A stretch of 64,000 nucleotides of DNA, taken from NCBI GenBank assembly GCA_948474755.1, contig CAOLHI010001812.1:124001-188000 (forward strand), given 5' to 3'. Of the stretch, positions 56,301 to 63,039 are shown one piece after another; position 1 is the stretch's first letter, and each line of letters starts with the position of its first letter. Under the pieces are notes generated by a model. It saw only the letters and a list, made by a program, of their open reading frames with translations, was not told where the DNA came from and made no database searches. Made by a program: the position numbers and the translations under genes. The stretch is from Ctenosaura bakeri (Eukaryota; Chordata; Lepidosauria; Squamata; Iguanidae).

Positions 56301-58854
56301 GATTATTAGTCCAAGTAATACTTGAACAATATTTTTTTAAGAAACACACTTAATCAGAGGCTTTAAATTTCATCTTAGCAAACTTGTGTGGAAATTTGGC
56401 ACTGGTTATATGTGAAATGCAATAAGTCTGAATGTGTGTAATGCTGATCAGTGAATGGATACCCATGTCGAGACACAAAGGTAAGTAACAGTGCAGTACC
56501 TATTTGTGCAGTAGATAATTATGACCTGGCAGAACAGGTTGGGTGGGCACGCATCTCCTGCATGCATCCACATGTAGGTACATTAGTCAACTTAAAAGCA
56601 CACAGCAGAGTCTTGTCACTCTTCAGGCACACAGTGCTGCAGTTACATGCAGGAAAAACTGGTAATCCTACTGTGAAAGTTCCAAGTAGATTTAGCATCT
56701 TGCATTTGAATCTATGCAGAATACATGCATTTTACATTTTGAAAAATCGGTTGACAATGCTTTGTTTTACAGATGCCGGAAACGGTACAAGTGAATGAAA
56801 GCTTTACCTGTGAAGTGATTTTCAAGAATACCCTCTGCATTCCCTTGACAAACTGCAAACTGTGTGTAGAAGGCCTTGGCATTTTTCCAATGACAACTTT
56901 TGATCAAGGGTAAAGTACCTGTACCTTCCTAAGGCCCTGCCATATCCTGCATCTAGGACTCTCAGCCATGTCAGTCATAAGTGGCAAAGTCTATATAGTA
57001 GAGATTTAGTCATCCTAATCGGGGCATGTGCTTATAGGGAGTAAATGAACCTTGTGTAGAATGAGTGGGTTGTTCTGTCTGTCTGGGCACAGGTAACCTG
57101 CCCTGAGAGGCAACTGCTCTTGTAGACAGAGGGACTTTTCCCAACTCTGACACAAAAAGAACTGTCTTGGAATCTTACATAAAACTGTATTAGAAAAGAC
57201 ACAAACAGATTGAAATGGATGTCAGTGTGATTTAAACAGAGTCAAGGGAGAAAGAAACTTTCTCCAAATGAAAAACACAAGGAATTATGGTGGATGAGAT
57301 GGGTCTTTGCCCTTATCTAGAATTAAGTGGAAGAAATATTCATACTCTAAAATAAAACAAAAATCATGGCCCAGTAATAATTGCATTTAGATTACCCTCT
57401 CCTTTCATCTTTTTCTGTCCCTCTCTCTCACTCACACACACACATACAGAAAGAGAGAGGGAGAGAGGGATGGAAGCTTGTCGGATCAGTGCACCCGGTT
57501 TATTTTGGGCTAGGGTGGAGAACCTGAATTCAAATCTAAGAAGGATCTTGAGGTAGAGATTGCATTCCAGCAAAAGGTGGAGCCAATATGATTCTGAGGC
57601 CTTTTCAGCACCCAGCTATTAAAACGGTGCAGAGTGACCTCCAACGGAGGTCTTCTGCACCGTAGAGTGGACTGGGGCGGACTACTTTTTGTAGTTTCAT
57701 ACCTCAGTCCACTCCGGAGGTAACGGAACTGGTCATGCAGCGTGTTTTTTAAAAACCTCTTTTTAGAGGTTTTTAAAAAGCACTCTGTGTCCCTCCGTCA
57801 CCACGCTCCGGTGCAGATTTGCAGGCGCGCACAAGTGCATGCCTGCAGATCTGCCGGGGCGGGCTTTAGGCTGGCGAGCTTCTCCAGTTGGTGGAGAGCC
57901 TCCACCAACCAGAAGCTGCCATTTTGGATGCTGGAGCAGTGCGGAGTAACGAGCTCGCACTGCTCCTCATCCTGACGGACTCAACCGGATGGAGAAGAAA
58001 GCCAGTGAGTCCTGTTTTTGCCCGTTTATTTTCACATATGCGGAAAGGGCCTTATTGAAGAACATGTTAGATTCATATTGGGTGAAATTCAACCAGTTTT
58101 GCAGATCATCACAAAAAAGGCCCATGCATTGTCAGCCTACAAAGAAGCAAGAGTGAACTTTTCATGGGCTGCAATTTCAGAGAGTATCCAAGAATTCATC
58201 ACTTTTGCAGTTCAGAAGGACATCTCAAACCTGCCCCATTACAAACTGGAAACTGTTTCCTAGTTCTGGTGAACACACAAAATAGATCCCAGAAACCTGA
58301 AGTCTCTCTGCTGCTTTCCTAAAGAAAGGCATGTGTTTGTGCCAATCCCGAATCAGTTCAGACCATTACCACTGTTACATATCCAGTGATTCCATGCAGA
58401 CATAGCAAATCTAGTCCAAGTATAGAGTCAACTACAAGCACTTTTTCCCCACGCCTGGATACACAAGAGACCTCCATGTCAGCTCTCACTGTCTACATTC
58501 AGAGGGAAAAGCCCCCTGTCTTGCAGTAAAAGAAAGAGCCTATTTATTCAAGAGTTCTTTTACATGGATTTTGACTGAGGAGTGTGTCTACCCAGAATCT
58601 AGGACACTAAGAATTATTTATAGTAATCTGCACTTACTATAATTCTACAATCATAACCAGTACTAATAATAATCTTTTTTTTCTTTTTCAGAGAGATACA
58701 TCCTGGTCAAACTTTTACATCCAAAATAGTGTGTACAGCAAGGAAGTTGGGAGAGAAGAAGATAGTGGCCAAACTAAACTCTACCCAAGTGAAAGGAATA
58801 ACTGAGGAAAAGTTTATTACTATCACTGAATGTCAGGAGGGCTGTGTACTATGA
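32296..58854 (+). CDS. TGM4: Transglutaminase 4-like gene, copy B (complete, 14 exons)
   Basis: A complete calcium-dependent transglutaminase of 699 residues; human TGM4 has 684. Exons are 32296-32311, 34276-34455, 35752-35858, 39148-39277, 39950-40068, 42916-43023, 45643-45820, 47019-47151, 48819-48922, 51914-52171, 53761-54057, 54743-54912, 56773-56909 and 58692-58854. All splice sites are GT/AG and the frame stays open. The start is MSQANG followed by [11 protein letters not shown], fitting the short first exon of the family. The catalytic triad is Cys270 ([10 protein letters not shown]), His327 (NYHVWTD) and Asp350 ([10 protein letters not shown]). Calcium loops [10 protein letters not shown] and [11 protein letters not shown] are present. 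The protein has the classic active-site motif, unlike copy A, plus a C-terminal CQEGCVL tail that copy A lacks. No signal peptide or membrane segment is seen; mammalian TGM4 is exported without one. Identity as TGM4 rests on overall similarity and the adjacent TMEM42. Confidence 0.94.
32312..34275. other. TGM4-B intron 1, no other feature recognised
   Basis: A purine-rich stretch (GGAGGAAGAGGAGG and GAAAGAGAG) lies at 32850-32895. No exon, RNA gene or clear transposon was identified. Confidence 0.45.
34276..34455 (+). CDS. TGM4: TGM4-B exon 2
   Basis: The acceptor is ATTTCCAG and the donor GTAAGT. The exon is 180 bp, phase 1 at both ends, residues 6-66. It contains [13 protein letters not shown] and [16 protein letters not shown]. 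Confidence 0.95.
34830..35204. mobile_element. CAAGTC-rich hAT-like element, partial copy
   Basis: Its right end, GACTCGAGTCTACATCACTG, is preceded by many GACTTGAGTC-type motifs. The left part (GGGGACAGGCTGTTGAGCAG onward) matches 61035-61230. A terminus of form CAGTGATGTA fits hAT-like elements. The left terminus is missing here. Confidence 0.65.
35752..35858 (+). CDS. TGM4: TGM4-B exon 3
   Basis: The acceptor is ATTCTTCTAG and the donor GTATGT. The exon is 107 bp, phase 1 to phase 0, residues 66-101. It contains [16 protein letters not shown], homologous to the copy A exon at 4641. Confidence 0.93.
35859..39147. other. TGM4-B intron 3, little recognised
   Basis: Apart from a short interspersed repeat at about 38336-38412 and a LINE-tail-like stretch near 38520-38600, nothing is assigned. 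A reading frame at 38752-39147 runs into exon 4 but has no family similarity that I can see. Confidence 0.4.
39148..39277 (+). CDS. TGM4: TGM4-B exon 4
   Basis: The acceptor is TTTTTCCTAG and the donor GTAATT. The exon is 130 bp, phase 0 to phase 1, residues 102-145. It encodes [17 protein letters not shown] and LFNPWCE. Confidence 0.96.
39950..40068 (+). CDS. TGM4: TGM4-B exon 5
   Basis: The acceptor is TTTGTTTTAG and the donor GTAAAA. The exon is 119 bp, phase 1 to phase 0, residues 145-184. It encodes [20 protein letters not shown] and PWNFGQ; human TGM4 also has PWNFGQ here. Confidence 0.95.
41293..41802. mobile_element. Non-autonomous DNA transposon of the GGYCCTTTCCGCAC group
   Basis: It starts GGTCCTTTCCGCACTAGG and ends GTGCAGAAAGGAGACC. 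The GC-rich interior includes TAGTTCCACACCTAAGTCCG, similar in plan to the 20731 and 57598 elements. Target duplications are not clear. It lies in intron 5 of TGM4-B. Confidence 0.7.
42916..43023 (+). CDS. TGM4: TGM4-B exon 6
   Basis: The acceptor is TTCAAACAG and the donor GTATGT. The exon is 108 bp, phase 0 at both ends, residues 185-220. It encodes [20 protein letters not shown] and RAMSAL. Confidence 0.96.
43905..44093 (+). repeat. tRNA-derived SINE, forward orientation
   Basis: The head GCATTGGACTATGAACC and body CACCCACTGGGTGACCTTGGG lead to the tail GGGTCACTATAAGTTGG and AAGGCACATGACAACAAAA. The family is the same as at 15966. It lies in intron 6 of TGM4-B. Confidence 0.8.
44685..44925 (-). 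repeat. tRNA-derived SINE, reverse orientation
   Basis: The tail at left (TACCATCAAGTTATTTCTG, AGGTGAACCTGTTAC), the body CAAGGTCACCAGTGGATTTCC and the complement of the head at right (AGAGTCATAATCCAAC) show an almost complete copy in intron 6 of TGM4-B. Confidence 0.78.
45643..45820 (+). CDS. TGM4: TGM4-B exon 7 (catalytic Cys)
   Basis: The acceptor is TTTGTTAG and the donor GTAGGG. The exon is 178 bp, phase 0 to phase 1, residues 221-280. It encodes the calcium loop [10 protein letters not shown], the active-site Trp in LGNWSG, and the nucleophile Cys270 (codon at 45790) in [13 protein letters not shown]. Confidence 0.97.
45988..46832 (+). mobile_element. Solo LTR of a retroelement (LTR-2), related to LTR-1
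   Basis: It shares with 2113-2962 the order TTATGAC, GATATC-rich 5' part, a TATA box (CACCCTATAAAAAGTCCCC at about 46402), TTGCTGCCGGTTG, TCACCCGCT, AATAAA (about 46640) and the GGGTAACA end. GCTGG lies just before the start and directly after the end, a likely target duplication, with one base of uncertainty at the left border. It lies in intron 7 of TGM4-B. Confidence 0.75.
47019..47151 (+). CDS. TGM4: TGM4-B exon 8
   Basis: The acceptor is TGTATTTCAG and the donor GTAATT. The exon is 133 bp, phase 1 to phase 2, residues 280-324. It encodes [19 protein letters not shown] followed by the calcium-site segment [13 protein letters not shown]. Confidence 0.95.
47510..47590. repeat. Short interspersed repeat (ACAACTCCCATCATTCC unit)
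   Basis: GGATTACAACTCCCATCATTCCTAG with GCCATTGGCC is a very common squamate repeat phrase. Diverged relatives lie near 33390 and 44195. The class is uncertain. Confidence 0.4.
47604..47819. mobile_element. Old palindromic MITE copy
   Basis: GGGCTCTTTCACACCAC on the left pairs with GTGTGGAAGGGCACC on the right. The inner CCTGGAATTTGCAGTTTAGG pairs with ACAAATCTCAGAATTC. It is diverged and resembles the copies at 8086 and 54268. Confidence 0.65.
47846..48398. mobile_element. GC-rich non-autonomous DNA transposon with GGCCCTTTTCGCAC ends
   Basis: It begins GGCCCTTTTCGCACGGG and ends TGCGAAAAGGGCC. The interior is extremely CpG-rich and holds a 34-35-bp tandem repeat (48111-48248). The overlapping reading frames are low complexity with no recognised domain. 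Target duplications are not evident. It lies in intron 8 of TGM4-B. Confidence 0.72.
48111..48248. repeat. Four tandem copies of a 34-35-bp GC-rich unit
   Basis: Each unit begins GCCTCCTGCTTCGCGA (TTTGCGA in the last) and continues with a G run and CGGACGCGACA. Copies start at 48111, 48146, 48180 and 48214. Confidence 0.92.
48819..48922 (+). CDS. TGM4: TGM4-B exon 9 (catalytic His and Asp)
   Basis: The acceptor is TGCCCATAG and the donor GTAAAA. The exon is 104 bp, phase 2 to phase 1, residues 324-359. It encodes [18 protein letters not shown] with His327 and [10 protein letters not shown] with Asp350. Confidence 0.97.
50214..51012. mobile_element. Tigger-like (pogo/mariner group) fragments, apparently nested
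   Basis: CATCCCTCCGCATTCACTGGG with GGACCCCCATGAAAGTGG is a left-end-like stretch at 50221, and a second, similar one occurs at 50629. A right-end-like stretch (AAATGCGGAGGGCTAACTGTA) ends at 51012. Terminal sequences of this type (CCCTCCRYAT...) are typical of Tigger-derived MITEs. It lies in intron 9 of TGM4-B. Confidence 0.55.
50311..50338. repeat. (AC)n microsatellite
   Basis: About 13 AC units lie at the end of the first Tigger-like left end. Confidence 0.92.
51914..52171 (+). CDS. TGM4: TGM4-B exon 10 (end of catalytic core)
   Basis: The acceptor is TCTATTTTAG and the donor GTGAGT. The exon is 258 bp, phase 1 at both ends, residues 359-445. It encodes [41 protein letters not shown] and DQYKFPE. 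Human TGM4 has FVFSEVNGDRLIW and GKNISTKAV. Confidence 0.96.
52172..53760. other. TGM4-B intron 10, little recognised
   Basis: A copy of the short 'acttactccc' interspersed repeat lies at about 52725-52805. Nothing else is assigned. Confidence 0.4.
53761..54057 (+). CDS. TGM4: TGM4-B exon 11 (linker and first beta-barrel)
   Basis: The acceptor is GATTTTCTAG and the donor GTACGT. The exon is 297 bp, phase 1 at both ends, residues 445-544. It starts [15 protein letters not shown] and has [17 protein letters not shown] and [10 protein letters not shown]. It lacks the Glu-Asn repeat of copy A. Confidence 0.93.
54268..54492. mobile_element. Old palindromic MITE copy
   Basis: CACACTACAAAGTCATAGCAC on the left pairs with the stretch before 54480 (CATAGTGCTTTAATTGTG). 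The inner CTGGAATCCTGCAG faces AATCCCAGGATTCC. It lies in intron 11 of TGM4-B. Confidence 0.65.
54743..54912 (+). CDS. TGM4: TGM4-B exon 12 (first beta-barrel)
   Basis: The acceptor is GTTGACACAG and the donor GTAAGA. The exon is 170 bp, phase 1 to phase 0, residues 544-600. It encodes [20 protein letters not shown] and ends [11 protein letters not shown]. Confidence 0.94.
54913..56772. other. TGM4-B intron 12, nothing recognised
   Basis: A run of nine G lies at 55140. No exon, RNA gene or clear transposon was recognised. Confidence 0.4.
56773..56909 (+). CDS. TGM4: TGM4-B exon 13 (second beta-barrel)
   Basis: The acceptor is TTGTTTTACAG and the donor GTAAAG. The exon is 137 bp, phase 0 to phase 2, residues 601-646. 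It encodes [20 protein letters not shown], nearly the same as human TGM4 in FKNTLAIPLT. Confidence 0.95.
57419..57470. repeat. Simple-sequence stretch (CT, CA, GA runs)
   Basis: CTCTCTCTCACTCACACACACAC is followed by AGAGAGAGGGAGAGAGGG. It lies in intron 13 of TGM4-B. Confidence 0.85.
57598..58051. mobile_element. Non-autonomous DNA transposon, reverse-oriented relative of 20731-21197
   Basis: The ends are GGCCTTTTCAGCAC and GCGGAAAGGGCC. The interior is the reverse complement of the 20731 element, including the GAGGTTTTTAAAAA stretch and TCCTGTTTTTGCCCG near the right end. The flanks TGA and TTA differ at one base, so the target duplication is eroded. Confidence 0.82.
58692..58854 (+). CDS. 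TGM4: TGM4-B exon 14 (C-terminal exon, stop)
   Basis: The acceptor is CTTTTTCAG. The exon is 163 bp with TGA at 58852, residues 646-699. It encodes [30 protein letters not shown] and then CQEGCVL. The last seven residues have no counterpart in copy A, which stops directly after ITE. Confidence 0.94.
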
Positions 58855-59735
58855 ATAAGCTTTATTGCAGCCTTGATTGTAGGCCAACAGATGAGGGACA
58901 GGTGGACATAAATGTGTGACTGGCTTATATAGGTACAGCTGTTTGGGTTCAAACTAAGATGGATTAAGATGAAATAAGATATGCAGGATTTTATATAATT
59001 TTTTTGCTATACAGATTTACAGGTCTTTGTGTAATCAGCAGTTATATACAAACACAGGGTTTGGTATTTATGTTTTTTAGCATCTGCACTAAACAGAAGA
59101 AACACAGGGTTTAATTACACATTGCACAGATATTACAAACACAGGATATTAGTGGAATATCAATTAGCTTGTTATTACAGACATAGGTTTGATGTTACAA
59201 AAAGCACAAGCATCACGCACACCTTTCAGCCGTCTTCAGCATCATGTTTAAAAGGAAAAAGTAACAACATGAAACTTTCTCTTGTGCTTGTCCTTCTGTG
59301 GCTTAGATGCCCATCCAGTACAGCTCACCAATCTTTTGCTTTCTGTTATGGGAGGCCAGAATGTGTCCATATACAGAGTCATTGTCTCTCTGCCTACTTG
59401 TGTTTGCCAAATAAGAGATCATAGTCTGTCATTCAAGCCTATGCATCTACAAAGAAGAGAATGGGGACAAGATCTGGTGACTTCTCAGAAACAGGACACA
59501 AGTCCAAGCTGGATTTTAAATGACAGAGGGAATGGTTTGTGGTACTAAAATTGCTCTTGTCCTCTTTGATTTTAGCAAAAGTGGAGTAAGTTAGGAATGC
59601 TCCATAATAAATACTGTTTGAGGAATTATGTCTATCTTTTTATGAAATTTTATGAATTATAAAGTTTGCCATTTTTAGCAAGTTGCTGTTGCGAGATTAT
59701 CTAGAAATTCTTTTTTCCCCTATGCTTTCCATGAC

Positions 59736-59741
59736 AATAAA
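59736..59741 (+). terminator. Candidate poly(A) signal of TGM4-B
   Basis: AATAAA in ATGACAATAAAAATT lies about 880 bp after the stop codon, followed by a T-rich stretch. I saw no convincing earlier signal. Confidence 0.5.
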
Positions 59742-60383
59742 AATTATTGCTGGATTCTGTATTTTTCTCATTGTTTTTTTTGTTCAATCACATAATGGGA
59801 ATACTTGTAAATATATACTACTGTTGAATCAACTGACTCAAGGACTACGTTAGCAAAAAGGGCTTTCTATTGAAAATGACAAAGCATACGTTCAAATACT
59901 TTGTTTAGGGATAGATAGGAAAATTGATCTCAAGAGTTCAAAAATGATAAATGATGAAATTTTGTGGGGAGGAGCTGAGGCCACAGAGACATGTCTGTTT
60001 AATTGTCAGGCATAGATCTGCATTTTGTAGATACTTTGTGTGGTTACTACAAGAGAAAGACCTGAGGAGAGACCACAAGGAAAACTCAAAACAATTCATT
60101 ATATTGAAATAATACCAAGCCAACTTCCATGCATGAACATGCCTGTTACTCAATAAGCCTTCGTTATTGGGGTCTGAGAGGAAATCGGTCACACATATAC
60201 AATCTCCAAACCCAATGGAAAACACATTCACTGGTTTGATGTTGTAGCCAGCTTTGGGCCCCCAAATAATAAATCCAAGAGGTGATTTAAAGGTTTTAGG
60301 CATGGAGGGGGTTAGGGGGGAAGACAGAGGGCCAGCATTGGTGTCTCTGTGAACAGCCTGGTATTGGTGATCTGACACAAGGG

Positions 60384-61331
60384 CAGTGATGTATTTAAGT
60401 CTTTTTTTACTCCAAGTGTCAAGTCAAGTCTCTACGTTCAAGTCTTTGAGTTTCAAGTCTTTCCAAGATACTTTCAAGTCAAGTCTACAAGCCAACTTTA
60501 TACCCTAGCCTGTATTCCAGAATTTCTGGACAGAGGCAAATAAAGTCACTATTAACAATTAAGTAGAGTCCGCTCTCTACTTTTGTGATTTTGCCATCCG
60601 CAGCTTCAGAAATGGGGATTAGATCCTTCTTACTCCCCATCTGCAAAGCTGGAGGCTTTTTCAAAAGTAGGGAATAGGGTCCTCCTTATTCCCCATTACT
60701 GAAGCTTCAGGAGCTTTAAAAGGAAAGATTCTTCGTCCTCAAGCCCATTGCCTAACACGTTTTCTGTTCCCCTTTGAGATACACACCCTACACGCTAGGT
60801 AATAGTCTTGCCTTCTAAGGAAAAGTTTTAGGCCATTTCCGCACTAGACTGTTATAGCGCTATTATTCCACTTGCAACATCCTATGGAATCCTGGGGTTT
60901 GCAGTTTAGGGAGGGGACGTCCGGCCCCTCCCGAAACTGCAAACCCCAGGATTCCATAGGACGTCGCAAGTGGAATAAAAGCGCTATAACAGTCCAGTGC
61001 AGAAATGGCCTTAGAAAACTATTCCTATATGTAATGGGGACAGGCTGTTGAGCAGACTTCAACCCTGCCTCAAGCCCATTGCCTATTTCTTTTGCTGTTC
61101 CCTCTGAGAAATGTGTCCACACTTTGGGCTTGAGACAGCTAGTCGTATGACCAGTAAGTTGGAAAGTTTCTGGATGAATGTGTTACTGAACCAAGGGCAG
61201 CAAGTCCGTCACTAAAAATAAGCAAGTCTCAAGCTGAGGTAGCGTGTAAATTTTGCCAAATCAAGTCCAAGTCAAGTCACTAGAGTGACTTAAATCTGAC
61301 TTGAGTCCAATTCTATCAGCTCAAGACACTA
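60384..61331. mobile_element. CAAGTC-rich hAT-like element with a nested palindromic MITE
   Basis: The left end starts CAGTGATGTATTTAAGTC and holds about seven CAAGTC or AAGTC motifs within 100 bp. The right side (61240-61331) again has many AAGTC and GACTTGAGTC motifs. The middle shares a long stretch with 34830-35080. The 180-bp palindrome at 60831-61010 sits inside it. An 8-bp target duplication was not confirmed. Confidence 0.62.
60831..61010. mobile_element. 180-bp palindromic MITE, TTA target duplication
   Basis: GGCCATTTCCGCACTAGAC to GCAGAAATGGCC, flanked by TTA on both sides. The arms pair over nearly all 90 bp, with a few mismatches (for example GCAACATCC against GCGACGTCC). It is nested in the hAT-like element. 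Confidence 0.9.
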
Positions 61332-61700
61332 GGGCAGACTTGAATATAGTAATTACCTCTATTCATGAATTAAGTTTCTATATTGTTTTGCTGAGATATG
61401 CACAGCTATACTATATATGTATTTTATACTCCTCCATTTCATTCTAGGAGGCAGTACTTCTGCATGGAATTGTTAGTGCTTTGTATTTTGTTTGTATTGT
61501 TTCAGTTTAATTGTTCTTACTGCTATTTTAGTAGCTTGTTGAAATCCTCCTAGATTCCCTTGGTTGTAACAGAGAGTGTGTGCCTTCAGCAGAGCACTAA
61601 TACTGATTCAGGAGCAGACAGCAATGGCTTAAAGAAACAAAGTAAAAGGCTTTATTATAAGTACTGTTGTAAGGAAGTTATTCAGGGTGCTATCTTATCA

Positions 61701-61880
61701 GGCCATTTCCGCACTAGCCTGTTATAGCGCGATGATTCCACTTTCAACCTCCTCTGGAATCCTGGGGTTTGCAGTTTCGGGAGGGGACGTCCGGCCCCTC
61801 CCGAAGCTGCAAACCCCAGGATTCCAGAGGAGGTTGAAAGTGGAATCATCGCGCTATAACAGGCTAGTGCGGAAATGGCC
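61701..61880. mobile_element. 180-bp palindromic MITE, about 300 bp upstream of TMEM42
   Basis: GGCCATTTCCGCACTAGCC to GTGCGGAAATGGCC, nearly perfect self-complementarity. Both arms carry the same private variants (GCGATGATT and CCTCCTCTGG). The flanks TCA and CGG do not match. Confidence 0.9.
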
Positions 61881-62029
61881 CGGTTTTTTTAAAAAATTTT
61901 TAAAATCGACATTGACCGTTTACGTTCCTTTCAGTGTTGGGTTGAGGGGAATAAATACAAGGCGCCTGCCAACTTCTTCCTTTAAATTCCCAAATGCTCC
62001 GGAACGACAGCAAAATAAATCCCCAGTGG

Positions 62030-62184
62030 ACGTCCCCCTCCCTCCAGAGGAGACGCGTCATAAGGGGGCGGAGCCGCGCTGCCACGTGAGGCGATGCTAC
62101 CCGGAAGCCCGTGCCTATCCAACCACGTGGGCGCCGCCTTGTCTTTTTATCCCTGGCTGCTTCGGGAAAGAGAACGGAGGGGCG
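62030..62184 (+). promoter_or_regulatory. CpG-rich promoter of TMEM42
   Basis: The stretch is rich in CG. It has GGGGGCGGAGC (GC box, about 62064), two CACGTG E-boxes (about 62083 and 62125) and an ETS-like CCGGAAGC (about 62100). No TATA box is seen, as is usual for housekeeping genes. Confidence 0.65.
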
Positions 62185-62291
62185 ATGCCGGCCGGCTTGG
62201 GGGCCGCGTACGCCCCCGGGGCCGGCCTGTTGGGGGCGCTAGCCGCCTGCGCCGCTAAACTGGCCCTTGGCGCCGACTACCTGCGGGCGGG
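62185..62291 (+). CDS. TMEM42: TMEM42 exon 1 (partial gene, continues beyond window)
   Basis: The reading frame from ATG at 62185 includes LLGALAACAAKLALGADY, which matches the GALAAASAKLAFGSE segment of human TMEM42 (an EamA/DMT-like multi-pass membrane protein of unknown transport role). The donor GTGCGT follows at 62292 after 35 codons plus two bases. The N-terminus is shorter than in human. Later exons were not found before 64000, so intron 1 probably extends beyond the window. In human TMEM42 adjoins TGM4, which supports both calls. Confidence 0.8.
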
Positions 62292-62501
62292 GTGCGTTGC
62301 TCTCGTCGGAGGAGAACCGTCCGCCGGTAGTGCTTGCGTTTGGGTAAGAGGCGGCCCCAGCCCCCCCCCGGAAGGGAGAGGTTCCTTTGCAGCCGCCAGA
62401 AGACGCCTGGTTTGCTGGAGGAAGGAGGAGCAGGCGCGCCCAGCAACAGTAGCAGCGTGGAAATCAGTCAGAGCAGCCTTCCCCCAAAGCGCCAGGAGTT
62501 G

Positions 62502-62681
62502 GGCCATTTCCGCACTAGACTGTTATAGCGCTATCATTCCACTTGCAACATCCTATGGAATCCTGGGGTTTGCAGTTTCGGGAGGGGCCGGACGGCCCCT
62601 CCCGAAACTGCAAACCCCAGGATTCCATAGGATGTTGCAAGTGGAATGATAGCGCTATAACAGTCTAGTGCGGAAATGGCC
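62502..62681. mobile_element. 180-bp palindromic MITE, TTG target duplication, in TMEM42 intron 1
   Basis: The arms are essentially perfect reverse complements over 90 bp around CCGGACGG. TTG flanks it on both sides. It lies about 210 bp after the exon 1 donor. Both arms carry GCTATCATT and TTGCAACATCC. Confidence 0.93.
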
Positions 62682-63039
62682 TTGCTTTCTGTTGGGCGTT
62701 GTGGATGCATGAGACCTGCCTTCTCTTCTTTTTCAGAGCCCAGACTCTTCGGGGGTCCTCATAGGGATACAGGGACTGCCCATCACATGCCTTCACAATC
62801 ATTGGGGGGAAAAAACATTGAAGAAGAAATCTTGCAATCACCCATGTGCTCCAATGGTCTCTGTTTTCTTTTACAAACATTTCCAGAGAGGAATGGTCAG
62901 CTTCATTGGTTGCAGTAGATGCAGAGCTTTGGGGCACTAAAAGATTAGACAGTTTGTTGCTGCTCACTTTGTAAGATGCAGGAGCTGTTCTGTCCAGTTA
63001 CGGGCACGTGTTTCCATCACATACTGCAGGTGTCTGATG

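Noticed and set aside
58843..58851. CaaX prenylation box at the TGM4-B C-terminus
   Set aside because: The last four residues are GCVL, so the Cys is third from the end rather than fourth.
61687..62649. A 320-residue open frame on the + strand
   Set aside because: It runs through a palindromic MITE, the TMEM42 promoter, exon 1, intron sequence and part of a second MITE. Only 62185-62291 shows TMEM42 similarity; the rest is open because the DNA is GC-rich.
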